From the NCBI GenBank assembly GCA_026119935.1, contig JALRMH010000023.1:1-64000 (forward strand): a stretch of 64,000 nt of DNA, given 5' to 3'. The notes beneath the pieces are model-generated. The model saw nothing but the letters and a program-made list of their open reading frames with translations. It was not told where the DNA came from and did not search any database. Every line of letters starts with the position of its first letter. Within the stretch, counting starts at the first letter, position 1. The DNA comes from Endothia cerciana (Eukaryota; Ascomycota; Sordariomycetes; Diaporthales; Cryphonectriaceae). Positions 1 to 10,936 of this stretch are shown in pieces. The position numbers were made by a program, and so were the translations under genes.

Positions 1-693
1 GCCGACGCTGCGTACCGCTGCACCCCCACCCGGGCAGCTCACCAGCCACCCAGCCCGCTGGCGCCCTACGTCGCGCGCGCCCCCCCCCCCCCCCTGTCGA
101 CCCGCGGTGATAGACCTCGTCGACGTGACGTCCCCCATCCGTTCCTCCCGGATCCCCCCAGCCTCGTCCTCTTGCGCCGCGTATCACGGAACATAAATCA
201 CTCGGCAGGTCCGTCGCCTTGCTTGGACTTTTGAGAGGCGTCTATATGCTGATCTATAATGTCCGTCGGTCAGCTATGCATCTCATTCATCATGTCCGGA
301 ACTTCGTAGTAGTTTGAAATGGAACCACGGTGGCTTCGTAGGTCTCGTATCTCTGGAGGGGAGGGGTGGTTATCTGCTGCTGCACAGGACAAGATTAGCG
401 TGATGAGGGGTAATGGGCGAACCAGGCTCGCCACGTGAGCCAGGCAACAGGCTGACTGAAATGTTGCCCAGCAGTCAGGTCAGCAGAACGTCAACCCTTC
501 ATATGGACAGAAAATAACAAGAGTTTCAGAAAATATTTCGTCACTTATGATGGATATGTACAAGCATCCCCAGGTCTTATTGTACAAGAGGCACGTAGCG
601 GCCCCCAGGAACATCTTCCTCAACAACCACCAGGCCACCGATGATCCCATCCACGTCCGAGCGACAACGCCAACCAGCTTGGCCACTGCAGGG
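1..693. other. left-edge region, no gene supported
   Basis: The first bases could be the tail of a gene outside the window, but no frame shows a recognisable domain. A run of about 15 C lies near 80-94. The rest would be 3' flank of the minus-strand gene that ends at 694. I see no RNA gene or repeat of note. Confidence 0.4.
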
Positions 694-1926
694 CTAGGCA
701 CCGGCCCGTCGTCTTCGTGCGCGGGCCCGAGAACGGACGTGGTCGGGAGAGGCCTCCCTCCGGCGGCTTGCTCTTCCCCCCAGGCCGCCCCCCGTCTTAC
801 CGTTGCTATCAAGACTGTCCTCTCTCTGTCGTAGTTGTCGCGCGACTGCACGATGATTCCGATAAGATTGGTGGGTATGATGATCGTGATGGGCGTGATG
901 GGGGTGCGATCGACACGATGACAGATTGTGGGTCCGTAGTGGTGACGGCTTCGTGTCGAAGAGTGGCGTCGCGGGTGCGGCAGTGCAGCGGGCGGGGTCC
1001 GCTTTGGGCGTTGGAGCGTCCGAGCCCATGGTCTCCATGCTCTGAAGATGGGTATGTGATATCGATACACACCCTTCCAGATCCTCATCCGAGATTGTGG
1101 TCATCAGCCCGTCCTGCCCATGAGCCTGCTCCTCTGTCTGCGAGATGGAGACACAGGACGGCGTCTCAGGATCCTCGGACGGCGATGTGGCCCCATCGTG
1201 GTGAAGTGTAGGTATCGAGCCCTGCAGGCCCCCGGCGGTGAGGTCGGGCTCAGACTCGGAGATCGACATGGACTGCGAGGGAGGGTGAGGTTGACGGTGT
1301 GGTTTCCGCTGGCCGCGCTCGTTCACGGAGACACCAGAATCCTGGGACCGCATAGAGTTGGAGCGCGTAGGGTGGTCAACAGCCGTGTCGCACGTTGAAA
1401 AGGTCTCGGAGTGCTCGTGGGTGTAGACGGTGTCGTCATCCTCAGGCTCGTCGAACAGGATCGGTCCGTCGTAGTCGGCATGGGCGACCGGCGACGCGGC
1501 GTCACCGGCGCTGCTGTCGCTGCACGTGTCGGAGTCGCGGTGCCAAGGGTGATCGGAAGGGAGATAGGACGAAAAGTAACGGATAAGAGAGTCGAGCGAC
1601 TTGGTCCGGAACAGCTGGATGGCCAGACCCCAGCGGTCGGTCCCAATCAGGCTGGGGTTGCCGATGATCTCGAAGCTGGCGTCCTCGAGCATGCCGTTCA
1701 GCTCTCTGAGACGCGACATCTTGCGCTCCTCCATCATCTTCTCGAACTCGTCGAGGTCGGACGCCCTGCTGGACAGCTCGTAGACGTCATGATAGAAGGC
1801 CTCGCAGTCCTGTATGGGGGTGGAAAGGGTATTATATTTATCGTGCAGGGTGGTGTTGAGGTCGTTCTGCTTTAGGCCGAACTTCCAGAAAGGCCAGGGC
1901 TCGGCCCACGCGGGAGGATCGTCCAT
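694..1926 (-). CDS. hypothetical protein, 410 aa
   Basis: One open frame begins with ATG at 1926 (MDDPPAWAEPWPFWKFG) and runs 410 codons. The first 130 residues are Trp/Phe-rich and amphipathic, with a charged helix-like stretch (about residues 55-75, rich in E, M, K and R), and look like an ordered domain. From about residue 140 to the end the chain is Ser/Pro/Thr/Asp/His-rich and looks disordered, ending in an Arg-rich tail (RSRARARRRRAGA). I recognise no family. There is no signal peptide and no membrane segment. An unrecognised intron near the 3' end is possible, because the Arg-rich tail is atypical and may be read-through of intron or 3' UTR. The ordered N-terminus makes a real gene likely; the C-terminus is uncertain. 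Confidence 0.6.
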   Translation of the reverse strand: MDDPPAWAEPWPFWKFGLKQNDLNTTLHDKYNTLSTPIQDCEAFYHDVYELSSRASDLDEFEKMMEERKMSRLRELNGMLEDASFEIIGNPSLIGTDRWGLAIQLFRTKSLDSLIRYFSSYLPSDHPWHRDSDTCSDSSAGDAASPVAHADYDGPILFDEPEDDDTVYTHEHSETFSTCDTAVDHPTRSNSMRSQDSGVSVNERGQRKPHRQPHPPSQSMSISESEPDLTAGGLQGSIPTLHHDGATSPSEDPETPSCVSISQTEEQAHGQDGLMTTISDEDLEGCVSISHTHLQSMETMGSDAPTPKADPARCTAAPATPLFDTKPSPLRTHNLSSCRSHPHHAHHDHHTHQSYRNHRAVARQLRQREDSLDSNGKTGGGLGGRASRRREASPDHVRSRARARRRRAGA

Positions 1927-4833
1927 GGAGGTTGTGGAGGCGGAAGGGATGGGTTGGTAGCCGGTAGGTCGGGTGGTGAAGGGTTCAAGTCGTCCGGTGG
2001 TGGTGGTTGTCGTGGCGGAAAGGGGGTATCAGAATTTGGGTATCAGTTGGAAAGTATGTCGCGGGGAAAACAAGGCGTGGCCCGGGGTGTGGACCGGGGG
2101 CTAGAGAGAGAGACCAGAAGAGAGAAGACCAGAGAGAAGAAAGCAGATGATGCTTTCCCGGAGGCAATCATTGACCTTTGTTGTTGATGGGCTGCCTGGC
2201 TGAGGAGGGAGGCCATCTAGACGCGGATACTGATGGGGGAACACATCTTGGCGGTATTTGTTTCTGCGCTGGCTGTTTGGATGGTAGGAAAAGCGAGGGT
2301 ATCGTACAGCGGCCTATCGATAATCACGCCGCGTCACCTCGTCTGGGATGGTTGGCAGTCAGGATGGATGGTGAATGATGGTATCGCGGGATCGTGAAGG
2401 CGATGGCTCTCCGGTGTCTGGGGCTGGGGACAGGATGTGTTTTGGGTGACGGCGAACGAGGAGGAGAGTCAAAGGATCAGGCCCAAGGCCCGGGCCCCGT
2501 CAGACTGGCTGCGGGTGATGGCCTGAACACCCAAAAAGCCTGGTTGAGGGAGTTGGGTGACCCGCCTCTTGTCTCGACCGCCCGCCGGCTGGCCAATAGG
2601 GTGATGCCATGCGGGGGGCCAAGCAGGATGCATATTATCTACTTGCAGGAAGGTGTGGTTACGATGGCGCACAATTGCGCAGCCAAGAAGGGCGCTAAGG
2701 CAGGCGCTAGTCCGGATGCGGTAGGGGCTATGCAGGCTATGCAAGCATGGTCGAGCGTGGCGAGGCAGGATGATCGGCTAGTCCAGCCTGCAGTTTTAGT
2801 AGTCCTGTACTAAGCACGGCTCAGACAGAGTGTTGCCTTGTCTCCGTCGTCAGTGATGGACACCAAGACGGCTTCTCCCTCTTCCCCTCCCCCGAATCTC
2901 GAATCCCCCCCCCCCCGCCCCAACAAATTCAACCGTTCTCTGACCCTTCTAGAACACGTATCCTCATCTCCCAACCGCCTCGACAGCCTGGGAATGTGCT
3001 TTCTGGAAGTCACACTTGCTGACTGGAGGCCGCAGACTTGTCACCTACCGGGTGGTCAGGCTATGACCAGCTGTTCCGTATAGGGGACTCACTCAGCCGG
3101 GCGTCTTCCTCCGGTCGTGGGACAGGCCTTGCAGCCTCTGCCCGACAAACCCCCTCCGACGAGGCGCATCGTCGATACGATGAGGAGGGGCGCGGAAGGA
3201 CAGGCTGCATCCACTCTGGCCAGCCAGCCAGCCAGCCAGTCAGCCGGCTCGCTTCACGGTCAGGGTTGGCGGCGATGTCGGCTGACGTTGGATGTGGGAC
3301 TCGGGCACCCTCTCGCCCCTCTCCCCCCCCTCTCTCTTTTCCTTCGCGCGCCTGTAGCAGCAAATTATGCATCTGTCATGCTGCGATTCCGCGCGTGATC
3401 AGATCAAATCCTCGGCTGCCAGCTGTGAGAAGCTTCACCACCTGGCTGCCGTCTGCCAAGTGCTGCGCCGCCCTGCGTCGGGCATTCGAATGCTTACGTG
3501 AGGAAAGAGGTCGATGATTCCAGTCAGCTGCTGCTGCCTGCTCTGCTCTCTCTCTACCTCCTGACTCCCTCATCCCAAGTCTCGAACACTTGACGGATTT
3601 GGTCCAAGTCCTCAGCCATGAACTGTCCTGGTCACGCTCTCTCCCCAACTCGATCCAGCCGTCTCCTGGTCGATCTGGGCTCCCGCTTTTGAGCCCCCAG
3701 GTCTTGGACATCCGTGCACCTGGCATCACTGTCTGCTACCTAGGCCTCCCGCCAGGAGAACCCACGCGACAGTTCGCCTGGTCATCTCTCCAGCGACCAA
3801 GAACGTGCCGACGGACTGGTCCGGTCCCTTCTGCAAAACTTTGATCGTCAACCGCAGAGATAGCCAAGTTGTGTTCAGCCTTCACGGCCTCAAGAGGCGG
3901 GGCCATTGATCCGAGTACTGCCATATATAAGGACTGCAGAGGGCCCTCCCGACCTCCCAGAAATCATATCAGTTTAACTGCCTTGACGCTCCAGCGGCCT
4001 CAGGATTAGGCAACCAGCAAGCCGGAGATAATCTGAGGTGTCCGGCTGTCTTGATCTGGCTGCAACGACTTTCAGTTCTGCTCCACGTCCTTCGGAGTCC
4101 TTGCAGTCCTTGGAGCCCCAAGATATTCCCGTAGGACTTTCTGCGTGGTCTCCGTTACCTATCAAGACCCGTCCCCAGCGCTGAAGTGTCGCCGTTACCA
4201 CCCTCAAGGCCTGCGCCTGTACCCCGTTGAGGCTGAAAACCGCTGAGCACCCCCAGGACCCCCGGTCAGCAGGGCTTATCGACCCCCCCCCCTCCCCATC
4301 ATTTGATTATCGCTCCTCAGCTGCATCTGACTCTTTTTCTTCTACCGTATTCTCGTCCTTGGCTCACATTACCACTCAGCCAGGTGGTCTTCCTGGTTTC
4401 ACCTGCACTTGCAAATAAGTCCTCGCACACTTGGCCTAGGCCTTTGACTCTTGTCCTATTGCATTTAAACTTCCCCTGCCGACTACCATTGCAGTATTCC
4501 ATACCACACCGTCCTGTCGGTTCTGACCAGCGAATCCCCCCCCCCCACCCGGCTTACTTGATCGTCCCAGGAGGCATCCAACCGCCACAAAGGGCCGGCC
4601 TGAGGACCTCTGGGAACATCGTGTGTCATAACAACCTTGATCTGGACGCTTGCCATCTGGGAACTCTCGTCTTCGTTGGCCTGTTGTGCCGTATATATCC
4701 GTCTTCCGCCCCCCTCCTCGCTTTGCCCGCCGTGACTCTTCGTCCAGGACGTGCCCGCCCCAACTGCCCCGGTGTCATTCCTCAGCAGTGGCCAGGCTAT
4801 CCTGGCCACCTCTCCACGACACCAGCCTCTGCC
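1927..4833. other. long intergenic region between divergent genes
   Basis: About 2.9 kb separates the minus-strand gene starting at 1926 from the kinase ATG at 4834. It holds a C10 run near 2908, a short CCAG tandem repeat near 3218-3241 and a C run near 4539. Several open frames exist but are GC-driven, with no domain. The stretch just before 4834 is open in the kinase frame back to about 4303 but contains no in-frame ATG, so it is read as 5' leader. Confidence 0.5.
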
Positions 4834-6696
4834 ATGGGTGAGCCCGACGCCGGTCCACCTTCAGAGGTGGCGACCGAGGAGAGCACGGAGCCATACTCCC
4901 AGGGCGAGATCGAGGCCCGTATGCGGAGCTTTCGGGAAGAGAAGCAGATGCACGAGGCCGCCGCGGCGGCGAACTCCGCCGTCCATCTGGATGACCTCAT
5001 TGTTCCCGAGGACAAGGACATCCGTATCTTGGTCCGACCTCTCACGCGCGCTCGCTCCGTCAGTCCTGGCAACCTCGACAACTGCGAATGGCTCCAGCTG
5101 ACGGCCGAGGTTGCTGAGCCCAACCAGCCCGAGCAGAAGGTTCTCGCCGTGACTCAGACCGAACGAGATATCAAATTCTCCGTCCGCATGCCTGGCGAGA
5201 GGCTCGAGAACAGGCCTCCTTTGTGGTGCGAGCTCTATTTTGATCCGACCTCCGAAGACCAGATCTTTTACAATTGCTCGGATCTACCCTTGACGTTGTC
5301 GAGGGTGTCACAGCAGCCGGCCCAGAGTCCCGGTCTGGACCACGTTGTCAACCCTCAGCAGATCAAGAAGCTCGGGCCTGGAACCTGGAGGATCAAGGTC
5401 ATAGGCATCAACGTCATCGATTTCAGGATTGTCGAGAAGCGCCCTGCAGTTCGCAGGCTTACTTCCGCTGCATCGTCATCCTCTGCATCCCTCGGCGATA
5501 CGCTCAACCCCTTTCGTAAACGAGGGCTCGCTGCTGAGGACAGTGTTTCGGGCGCCGACAAGAGACTTCGTGCTGAGGACTCTACTGCCCACAGCGAGGA
5601 TGGGGTAGTGATGTTCATAGGACCAGACGAAGCCGCGGACCCGTTGGTCTTCCCGCTCCCATCCGAGGACAAGGGCAAAGAAATCATGAGCACCAAGGGC
5701 AACCCCCTGATCGAGCTGGAGGATGGTGCTACGGTCGAGATTCCGGGCGGAGAGGTCTACACCATCAAGAAGGTGGATTTGATCGCGTCCACGAGCCTTA
5801 GTGCCGTTGCCAGGGCCGAGTTCTCGAAAGTGCCGGACAGCATCATCACGGTCAAGGTTCTCAAGACAAGCCTCACGCAGAGACCCAACGTCACACCCCG
5901 ACCATACGACGAAGCACGGAACGTAATGCGCCAGTCCGAGACCTGGCTGCGTGAGTTTCTGAATCACGAGCAGTTAAAGCACAAGTCAATCCCGCGATTG
6001 TTTGGGGGCGATGCTCGGTACCTGTCGTTATACATGGAACACATCGAGGCAAAGGACTTAACGACACGCGGTCTGTGGCAGAACGCCCAGACCACGATGT
6101 TCATGGGACGTCGTTCTGACGCGGAGCGGATCCTTCGTGATATAAGCAGTGCATTGGACTACCTGCACGGCCAAGACCTCACGCACAACGACATCAAGCC
6201 GGGTAATATAATGTACAATCCACAGCGTGGCGCCGTACTCTGTGACTTTGGCATGAGCTTCGACAAGAGCGCAAGCCAGTATGGGATTGGGGGGACGCCT
6301 TACTACATCGGTCCCGAGTTCATCGGACACAAACTGCGCGGCGCAACCGGCGACGTGTGGGCCTTGGGCGTCACGATGCTCTACGTTCTTGGCAAGATCG
6401 GGTTTCCCGAGGCAAGGGCATTGAAGAACCACCCCCGCTACCTCTACTGGCAGATCCGAGATGTCAATGCGTCGGCTCAGCCGCAGCGGATGCAGCAGGG
6501 GCTTGATGGGCAGACAGCCGTGCAGAAGATGAGAATGTGGTTAGATGATGTCGCTGAGGCCAAGAAGCGGTTGAATATGAAAGACAGGGTGGAGCGGCTA
6601 GTTGCAGACATGCTTGCTCTGAAGCCTAGCCAGCGCATCACGATGAGGAAGGTCGTGGAAGGTATGGCGAAGGTACCCGTGCGGAATGAGGGATGA
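4834..6696 (+). CDS. serine/threonine protein kinase, 620 aa
   Basis: A single-exon frame gives a 620-aa protein whose C-terminal half is a protein kinase domain. Visible motifs are the ATP-anchoring lysine in ITVKVLK (about residue 341), a catalytic loop HNDIKPGN (about 451-458) where HRD has become HND but the catalytic Asp, Lys and Asn are kept, DFG (about 471-473), and a TPYYIGPE activation-segment end. The first 200 residues form an ordered beta-rich segment of no family I know, followed by a Ser-rich linker. The ATG at 4834 (MGEPDAG) is the first in-frame ATG, although the frame is open further upstream. Arg to Asn in the HRD motif usually means no activation-loop phosphoswitch; activity is not excluded. 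The substrate is unknown. Confidence 0.85.
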   Translation: MGEPDAGPPSEVATEESTEPYSQGEIEARMRSFREEKQMHEAAAAANSAVHLDDLIVPEDKDIRILVRPLTRARSVSPGNLDNCEWLQLTAEVAEPNQPEQKVLAVTQTERDIKFSVRMPGERLENRPPLWCELYFDPTSEDQIFYNCSDLPLTLSRVSQQPAQSPGLDHVVNPQQIKKLGPGTWRIKVIGINVIDFRIVEKRPAVRRLTSAASSSSASLGDTLNPFRKRGLAAEDSVSGADKRLRAEDSTAHSEDGVVMFIGPDEAADPLVFPLPSEDKGKEIMSTKGNPLIELEDGATVEIPGGEVYTIKKVDLIASTSLSAVARAEFSKVPDSIITVKVLKTSLTQRPNVTPRPYDEARNVMRQSETWLREFLNHEQLKHKSIPRLFGGDARYLSLYMEHIEAKDLTTRGLWQNAQTTMFMGRRSDAERILRDISSALDYLHGQDLTHNDIKPGNIMYNPQRGAVLCDFGMSFDKSASQYGIGGTPYYIGPEFIGHKLRGATGDVWALGVTMLYVLGKIGFPEARALKNHPRYLYWQIRDVNASAQPQRMQQGLDGQTAVQKMRMWLDDVAEAKKRLNMKDRVERLVADMLALKPSQRITMRKVVEGMAKVPVRNEG

Positions 6697-7554
6697 AGGA
6701 CGAGAAAAATCGAAACGAGATGGTTATGGGATGCACAACAACCTGGCGATGGGATCATATAACGACGGACTACAGGACGACCACGTCGGCAAGATGACGC
6801 GACTAGGATTTCTTTGCATACATACATATGGCCCTTTCGGGTCGGAATCGGCACCGTGAAGGAGGCGGATATACCAAACCTTAATGGTAAGTAAGTATGG
6901 TTGGCTCTTCGTCCTCGCTCGGTTGAGTTTCATGCCTCCTACTTCCTCGCCGGTCGATTCATCTCTTGGGGGGGGGGGGGGGTGTTCTATCTTCTGACAT
7001 CCATCACAGCCTTAGCACTACATTAGCACCACTGGCCAATTTGGCGTCCCCGGCTTTGCTTCAGCCGGTCAGGAATACCGGCTCTCCGGTCTTAAGATGG
7101 TGGCTCATGTGCAACCTGTCAAAGCAAGAAAATCTACAGGGAGTTTCGAGCAGAGGATGCTCTTTTTTGGTTTTGATATGGCTGGCTTCTGCTCTCAAGC
7201 TTAGGCCCATGCCACCGTACATATCGCTTTCATCGGCTTGTAACCGACGTCAAGGCTACCTGTGTCTTGATCAGAGCGGCTTTTGTCGTCTCCAAGACGC
7301 GCAGGATCTGTCGGTCTCCTGGTCTGGCGTCCATACTTGACAGAGTACAAGCAACGCGTGGAACACGTGGTTGAAGAGTGTATATACTGGCTGCGTGACG
7401 GCTGCGTGACGGGTCACCGTAGTAGATCGAGTCCGCATACGGAATACGAATCCAACCAACCACACACGTGTGCACCGCGCCACAGAGTTTCAGACTCACT
7501 GAGGCTCATTCTTCCCCTCAACGTCCGCGACAGTGCCCGCCTATTCTCCCCCAT
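6697..7554. other. convergent intergenic region
   Basis: This lies between the kinase (plus) and the GH114 gene (minus), so it should contain both 3' ends. A G15 run sits at about 6968-6982. I see no other gene or element. Confidence 0.4.
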
Positions 7555-8456
7555 TCAGGAAGTCTGCACCCACTGATCGAGCTTGACATTCTTAATGATG
7601 CTCGAAAAGGCCAGGCCACGTGCTCTAAAACACCTGTCCCTCTTCTTCCCAGTCACCTCGTTCCCATCATTCTGCCTGTCACTGTCCGGGTCCTCCCCTT
7701 TCGGATACTCGACGTGAAAGACGGGTTTCCCCGCCCTGATGAACGGCACGAACTGCTCCTCGTCCCCAAACTGCACCGCCTGCTCGTTGACGGCCCACTG
7801 CACCTCGCCCAGGACGCGCGGGACGATATCGCCGGCGTTCTTGAGGCCGACGGCGAGCCCCCGGGCGTGGGCCTCGCGCGCCAGCCAGGACACGTAGTCG
7901 GCCGCGTGGGCCCGGGTCAGGCCCAGGCCGTTGCGGTTGTCCCACCCGTCGACGTTGTCCGGGTCGACGCCGTCGAAGCCCTTGTCCCTCGCCAGGTCGA
8001 GGCGGCGGAGCATGACGCCCTGCCGGACCTCCGGGGACCACGTCTGCACCCACCTCTCGCCGTCCCAGCCGTCGAGCCCGCGGCCCAGGCACGAGGGCGG
8101 GAAGAGCGGGGCGTCGGGGCGCCAGTCCTCGTAGGTGCCCGCGGAGAAGTAGGCTATCACCTTGCGGCCGCGCTGGTGGAGCGCCGAGACGGTCGAGGCG
8201 GGCGTGTCGCTGTTTTTAAAGGGGGGGGGGCTGTGAGCGCCAAGCCTTTTCTCTCTTATCCCTTCTTCTTCTTCTTCTTCTTCTCTCTTCTCGGGCTGGT
8301 CACTCACAACAGGTCGACTATCCACACGTCGTGCTGCTCGATAGTGTGGTCGAGGCGCACGGGGTGGTGCAGGACGTAGTTCCAGGTCGCGCCGACCGGG
8401 GGCTGCCAGATGAAACCGGCAGGCCGGGGAGGGATGGGCGGAGGAGGGCCGGCCAT
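7555..8456 (-). CDS. GH114 family glycosidase (endo-alpha-1,4-polygalactosaminidase type)
   Basis: Two exons, 8456-8308 and 8209-7555, give 267 aa. The donor GTGAGT follows TGGACCTGTT-type sequence, and the AAACAG acceptor joins in phase to read IVDLFDTPASTVSALHQ, the expected start of a GH114 barrel. Downstream motifs are KVIAYFSAGTYEDWR, GFDGVDPDNVDGWDN (acidic barrel-end residues) and GLAVGLKNAGDI. The family hydrolyses galactosamine-containing polysaccharide, usually outside the cell, and in fungi is linked to galactosaminogalactan turnover. Oddly, the ATG chosen here (MAGPPPPIPPRPAGF) gives no signal peptide, and I could not find a convincing upstream signal exon; either one is missed or this copy is intracellular. 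The intron holds a CTT-repeat tract and a G10 run. Confidence 0.85.
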
Positions 8457-9082
8457 GATTCGCGCGCACGCCAGGGGCCGATGTTATTTTGGTCGCACCT
8501 GGTCGGTTCTTTTTCTTCTGCACCAGTGCCTTGTTATTTCCGGTGCCCAGGTGAGGATGAGAGGACCCCCCAGCGTGGCCCCCGTACTTAAGCGAGGTGG
8601 ATGTGCGCGCCAGCCTCTCCCAGCTGGTGGCGTCCGGATCCAGGGGCTAAGACCGATGCCGAGGCGGCTGTCCCGAGATTCCTCGGGAGCGGGCACGCGT
8701 TTTCTAAGTGCCGGATTGGGTCAATAGCTCGTCATATCGTACAGCGTTGTATCCAAGGAGCAAAGAAGCAGACCATGACCTAATTCGACCAAGGAGGGTT
8801 GTCTTGATGGCTCCTTTGCCATCAGAACATTCCCAAGCATCCGGTGCCAAAGTCTTGATGTTGAGACTGCGGCGAACGGTCATCATCTCGACATCAGACG
8901 TAAGAATTTATCGCCAGGGAAAGTACAACGACAACGAGGATCTTGACGGTATCGCCAGTGTCCGATGCTTTGCGTGTGCGTGATGATAGCCTGCATCAAA
9001 CCAGCCCCGAGGTCAGGAGCCCGGGCTCGGGGTCGGTCTTGGAGGAACATTAGTCGCTTGACCACGCGGTGAACAGCTGAAA
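8457..9082. other. divergent intergenic region (GH114 / O-methyltransferase)
   Basis: This stretch separates the starts of the minus-strand GH114 gene and the plus-strand methyltransferase, so it should hold both promoters. No convincing signal-peptide exon for GH114 was seen here. No repeat or RNA gene was seen. Confidence 0.4.
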
Positions 9083-9090
9083 TATATAAA
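9083..9090 (+). promoter_or_regulatory. TATA box of the O-methyltransferase gene
   Basis: TATATAAA lies 52 bp before the ATG at 9142 in otherwise mixed sequence, a good match and distance for a fungal TATA element. Confidence 0.5.
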
Positions 9091-9141
9091 CACGCCAGAA
9101 TGGCGCTGTTCACTGATTCAAAGAGTCTGTTGTGACATCCA

Positions 9142-10936
9142 ATGTCTTCCCTCCTTGCCCGGCCCCAAGTTGCTCGGAATCTCGTCCGGCTCACACGAAT
9201 GCCTCAAGCTTCTCCTGCCCTCTATCACCAACAACAACCGCCAAAGAGAATGCCTTTCCAGATGGACCGCATCACTGCGCTGACCGAGCAGCTCAGTCAG
9301 GGCATCAAGCACTTGGATCCCGAAGACGAAAGGACCCGGGCGAGGCTACTCCAGTCGGCACACAGTGTGGCCTGGGCCCTGGAGACGCCCCGAGAGACCC
9401 TTCTGAGGTTGTGGTTGCTTGATGTTGGTGCTATCCTTTGATGATGCACCGCCGGGCCTTTGAGCCCCGCCGCCCTGCACATTACCTCCTTCCACAGGGC
9501 GGAGAAGCGGAATGGCCGTAAGATTGACTGACTGACGGGGCACAGACCACGACGAAGGCTGTCCTGAGGGTGGCCTTCGACCTCAGGCTCTTCCAACAGC
9601 TGAGCCCGGATGAGGGACAGGCGAAGGGAAGCGCTGAGCTAGCGGAGAAGACAGGAGCCGAAGAGGCTCTCCTCGGTAAGCCCCCTGCCCATAACATTAT
9701 CTCTGGGTAAGAGAGGAAGCCGTTGTACTGACAGCCCCCCAGCCCGCCTGCTCAAACACCTCGCCGCGATCGGCTATATCGGCGAGGCCGGCCCCGACCA
9801 GTACTGGGCAAATGATCTCGCGCAGGCTCTTGCCACGGAGAACGTCCAGGATAGCTTCGAGATGCAGTTCGTATACAACCCGCGCAGCCTCTTGCCCTAT
9901 GCCTTACCTCGCTCCCTACCCTGACCTTGACATCGTGTAGTGGACGGGCCATGGAGAAGAACCTGCGCGTGCTCCCAGAGTACCTGGCCGAACGCGGCTA
10001 CCGCGACCCCACGGATGGCCTCGACAGCCCGATGCAGAAGGCCTTCAACACCAAGCTGCACGCCTTCGAGTTCATCAAGAGCGACCCCAAGCTGGCCCGC
10101 GGGTTCAAGGCCGCAGTCCTGGACTATCAGGGCCTCCGCCGCGCGCACTGGGCCGAGCCGGAGTTCTACCCGGTGCAGGAGCGGCTCATCTCTGGTCTCA
10201 AGGAGAACGGCGTCGTGATGGTCGACATTGGTGGTGGCATGGGGCTGGATTGTAAGACACCTACCTGCTCAAACCCCCAAAGGACCACTTGATCAATCCC
10301 TCGGAGAAGAAAAGAAGAAGAAAAGTGACTACTGGCTGACCGTCCGACGAAAAGTGATCAGAATGCACGAGGCCATCCCCAGCCAGGCCGGCGCGAGGCT
10401 CATCCTCCAGGACACGGAGCAGGTGCTCGACGGGACGAACGAACTCCCATCCAGGATCGAGAAGGTGACGCATGACTTCTTCCAGCGGCAGCCGGTGGAG
10501 GGGGCCCGCGCCTACTACTTTCACCGCGTGGTAAGCATCCGTGCTTGCTTGCGATATCTCCCTTATTTTTTATTTTTTATTTTTATTTTTATTTTTATTT
10601 TTTGGTATTCTGAGATACAGCAGTTCGCTGATCACCATTATTTCATAGTTCCACGACTGGACCGACGACAAGTGCCGAGAGATCCTCCTGGCGCTCAAGC
10701 CCGCCATGACGCCCGGCTACAGCAAGGTGTTGATCCAGGACAATGTCATCCCCGCGCAGGGCGCATCATGGATCTCCACGGCGTCAGACCTGCTCATGAT
10801 GTGTGGCTTTGCTGGGAAGGAGAGGAGCGAGAAGAATTTCAGGGAACTCTTCGACAGCGTTGGCATGAAGGTCACCGGCATCTGGACAAGGGCGCCTGGA
10901 GAGGAGAGCGTGGTTGAGGCCATCGTCCCAGAGTAG
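9142..10936 (+). CDS. SAM-dependent O-methyltransferase (plant/fungal COMT-like), 436 aa
   Basis: Six exons close perfectly in phase: 9142-9423, 9546-9675, 9743-9866, 9941-10251, 10355-10530 and 10649-10936. The N-terminal part is the dimerisation/winged-helix region (ETLLRLWLLD then TTTKAVLRVAFDLRLF; ARLLKHLAAIGYI). The SAM-binding loop VDIGGGMGLD spans intron 4. RLILQD follows, then FHDWTDD with the catalytic-base His, and KVLIQDNVIP. Such enzymes methylate hydroxyls of small aromatic or polyketide products in the cytosol. Several splice sites are weak (donors GTTGGT and GTTCGT; intron 4 acceptor AAAAG), so exon edges 3-5 should be checked with RNA, but each join restores a family-like sequence. 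Intron 5 contains a T-rich tract. A laccase, a P450 and a transporter lie downstream, which hints at a secondary-metabolism role, but the substrate is unknown. Confidence 0.85.

Noticed and set aside
2394..2813. 139-codon plus-strand frame in the long 5' intergenic region
   Set aside because: No domain, no signal, low-complexity composition; it fits chance in GC-rich DNA.
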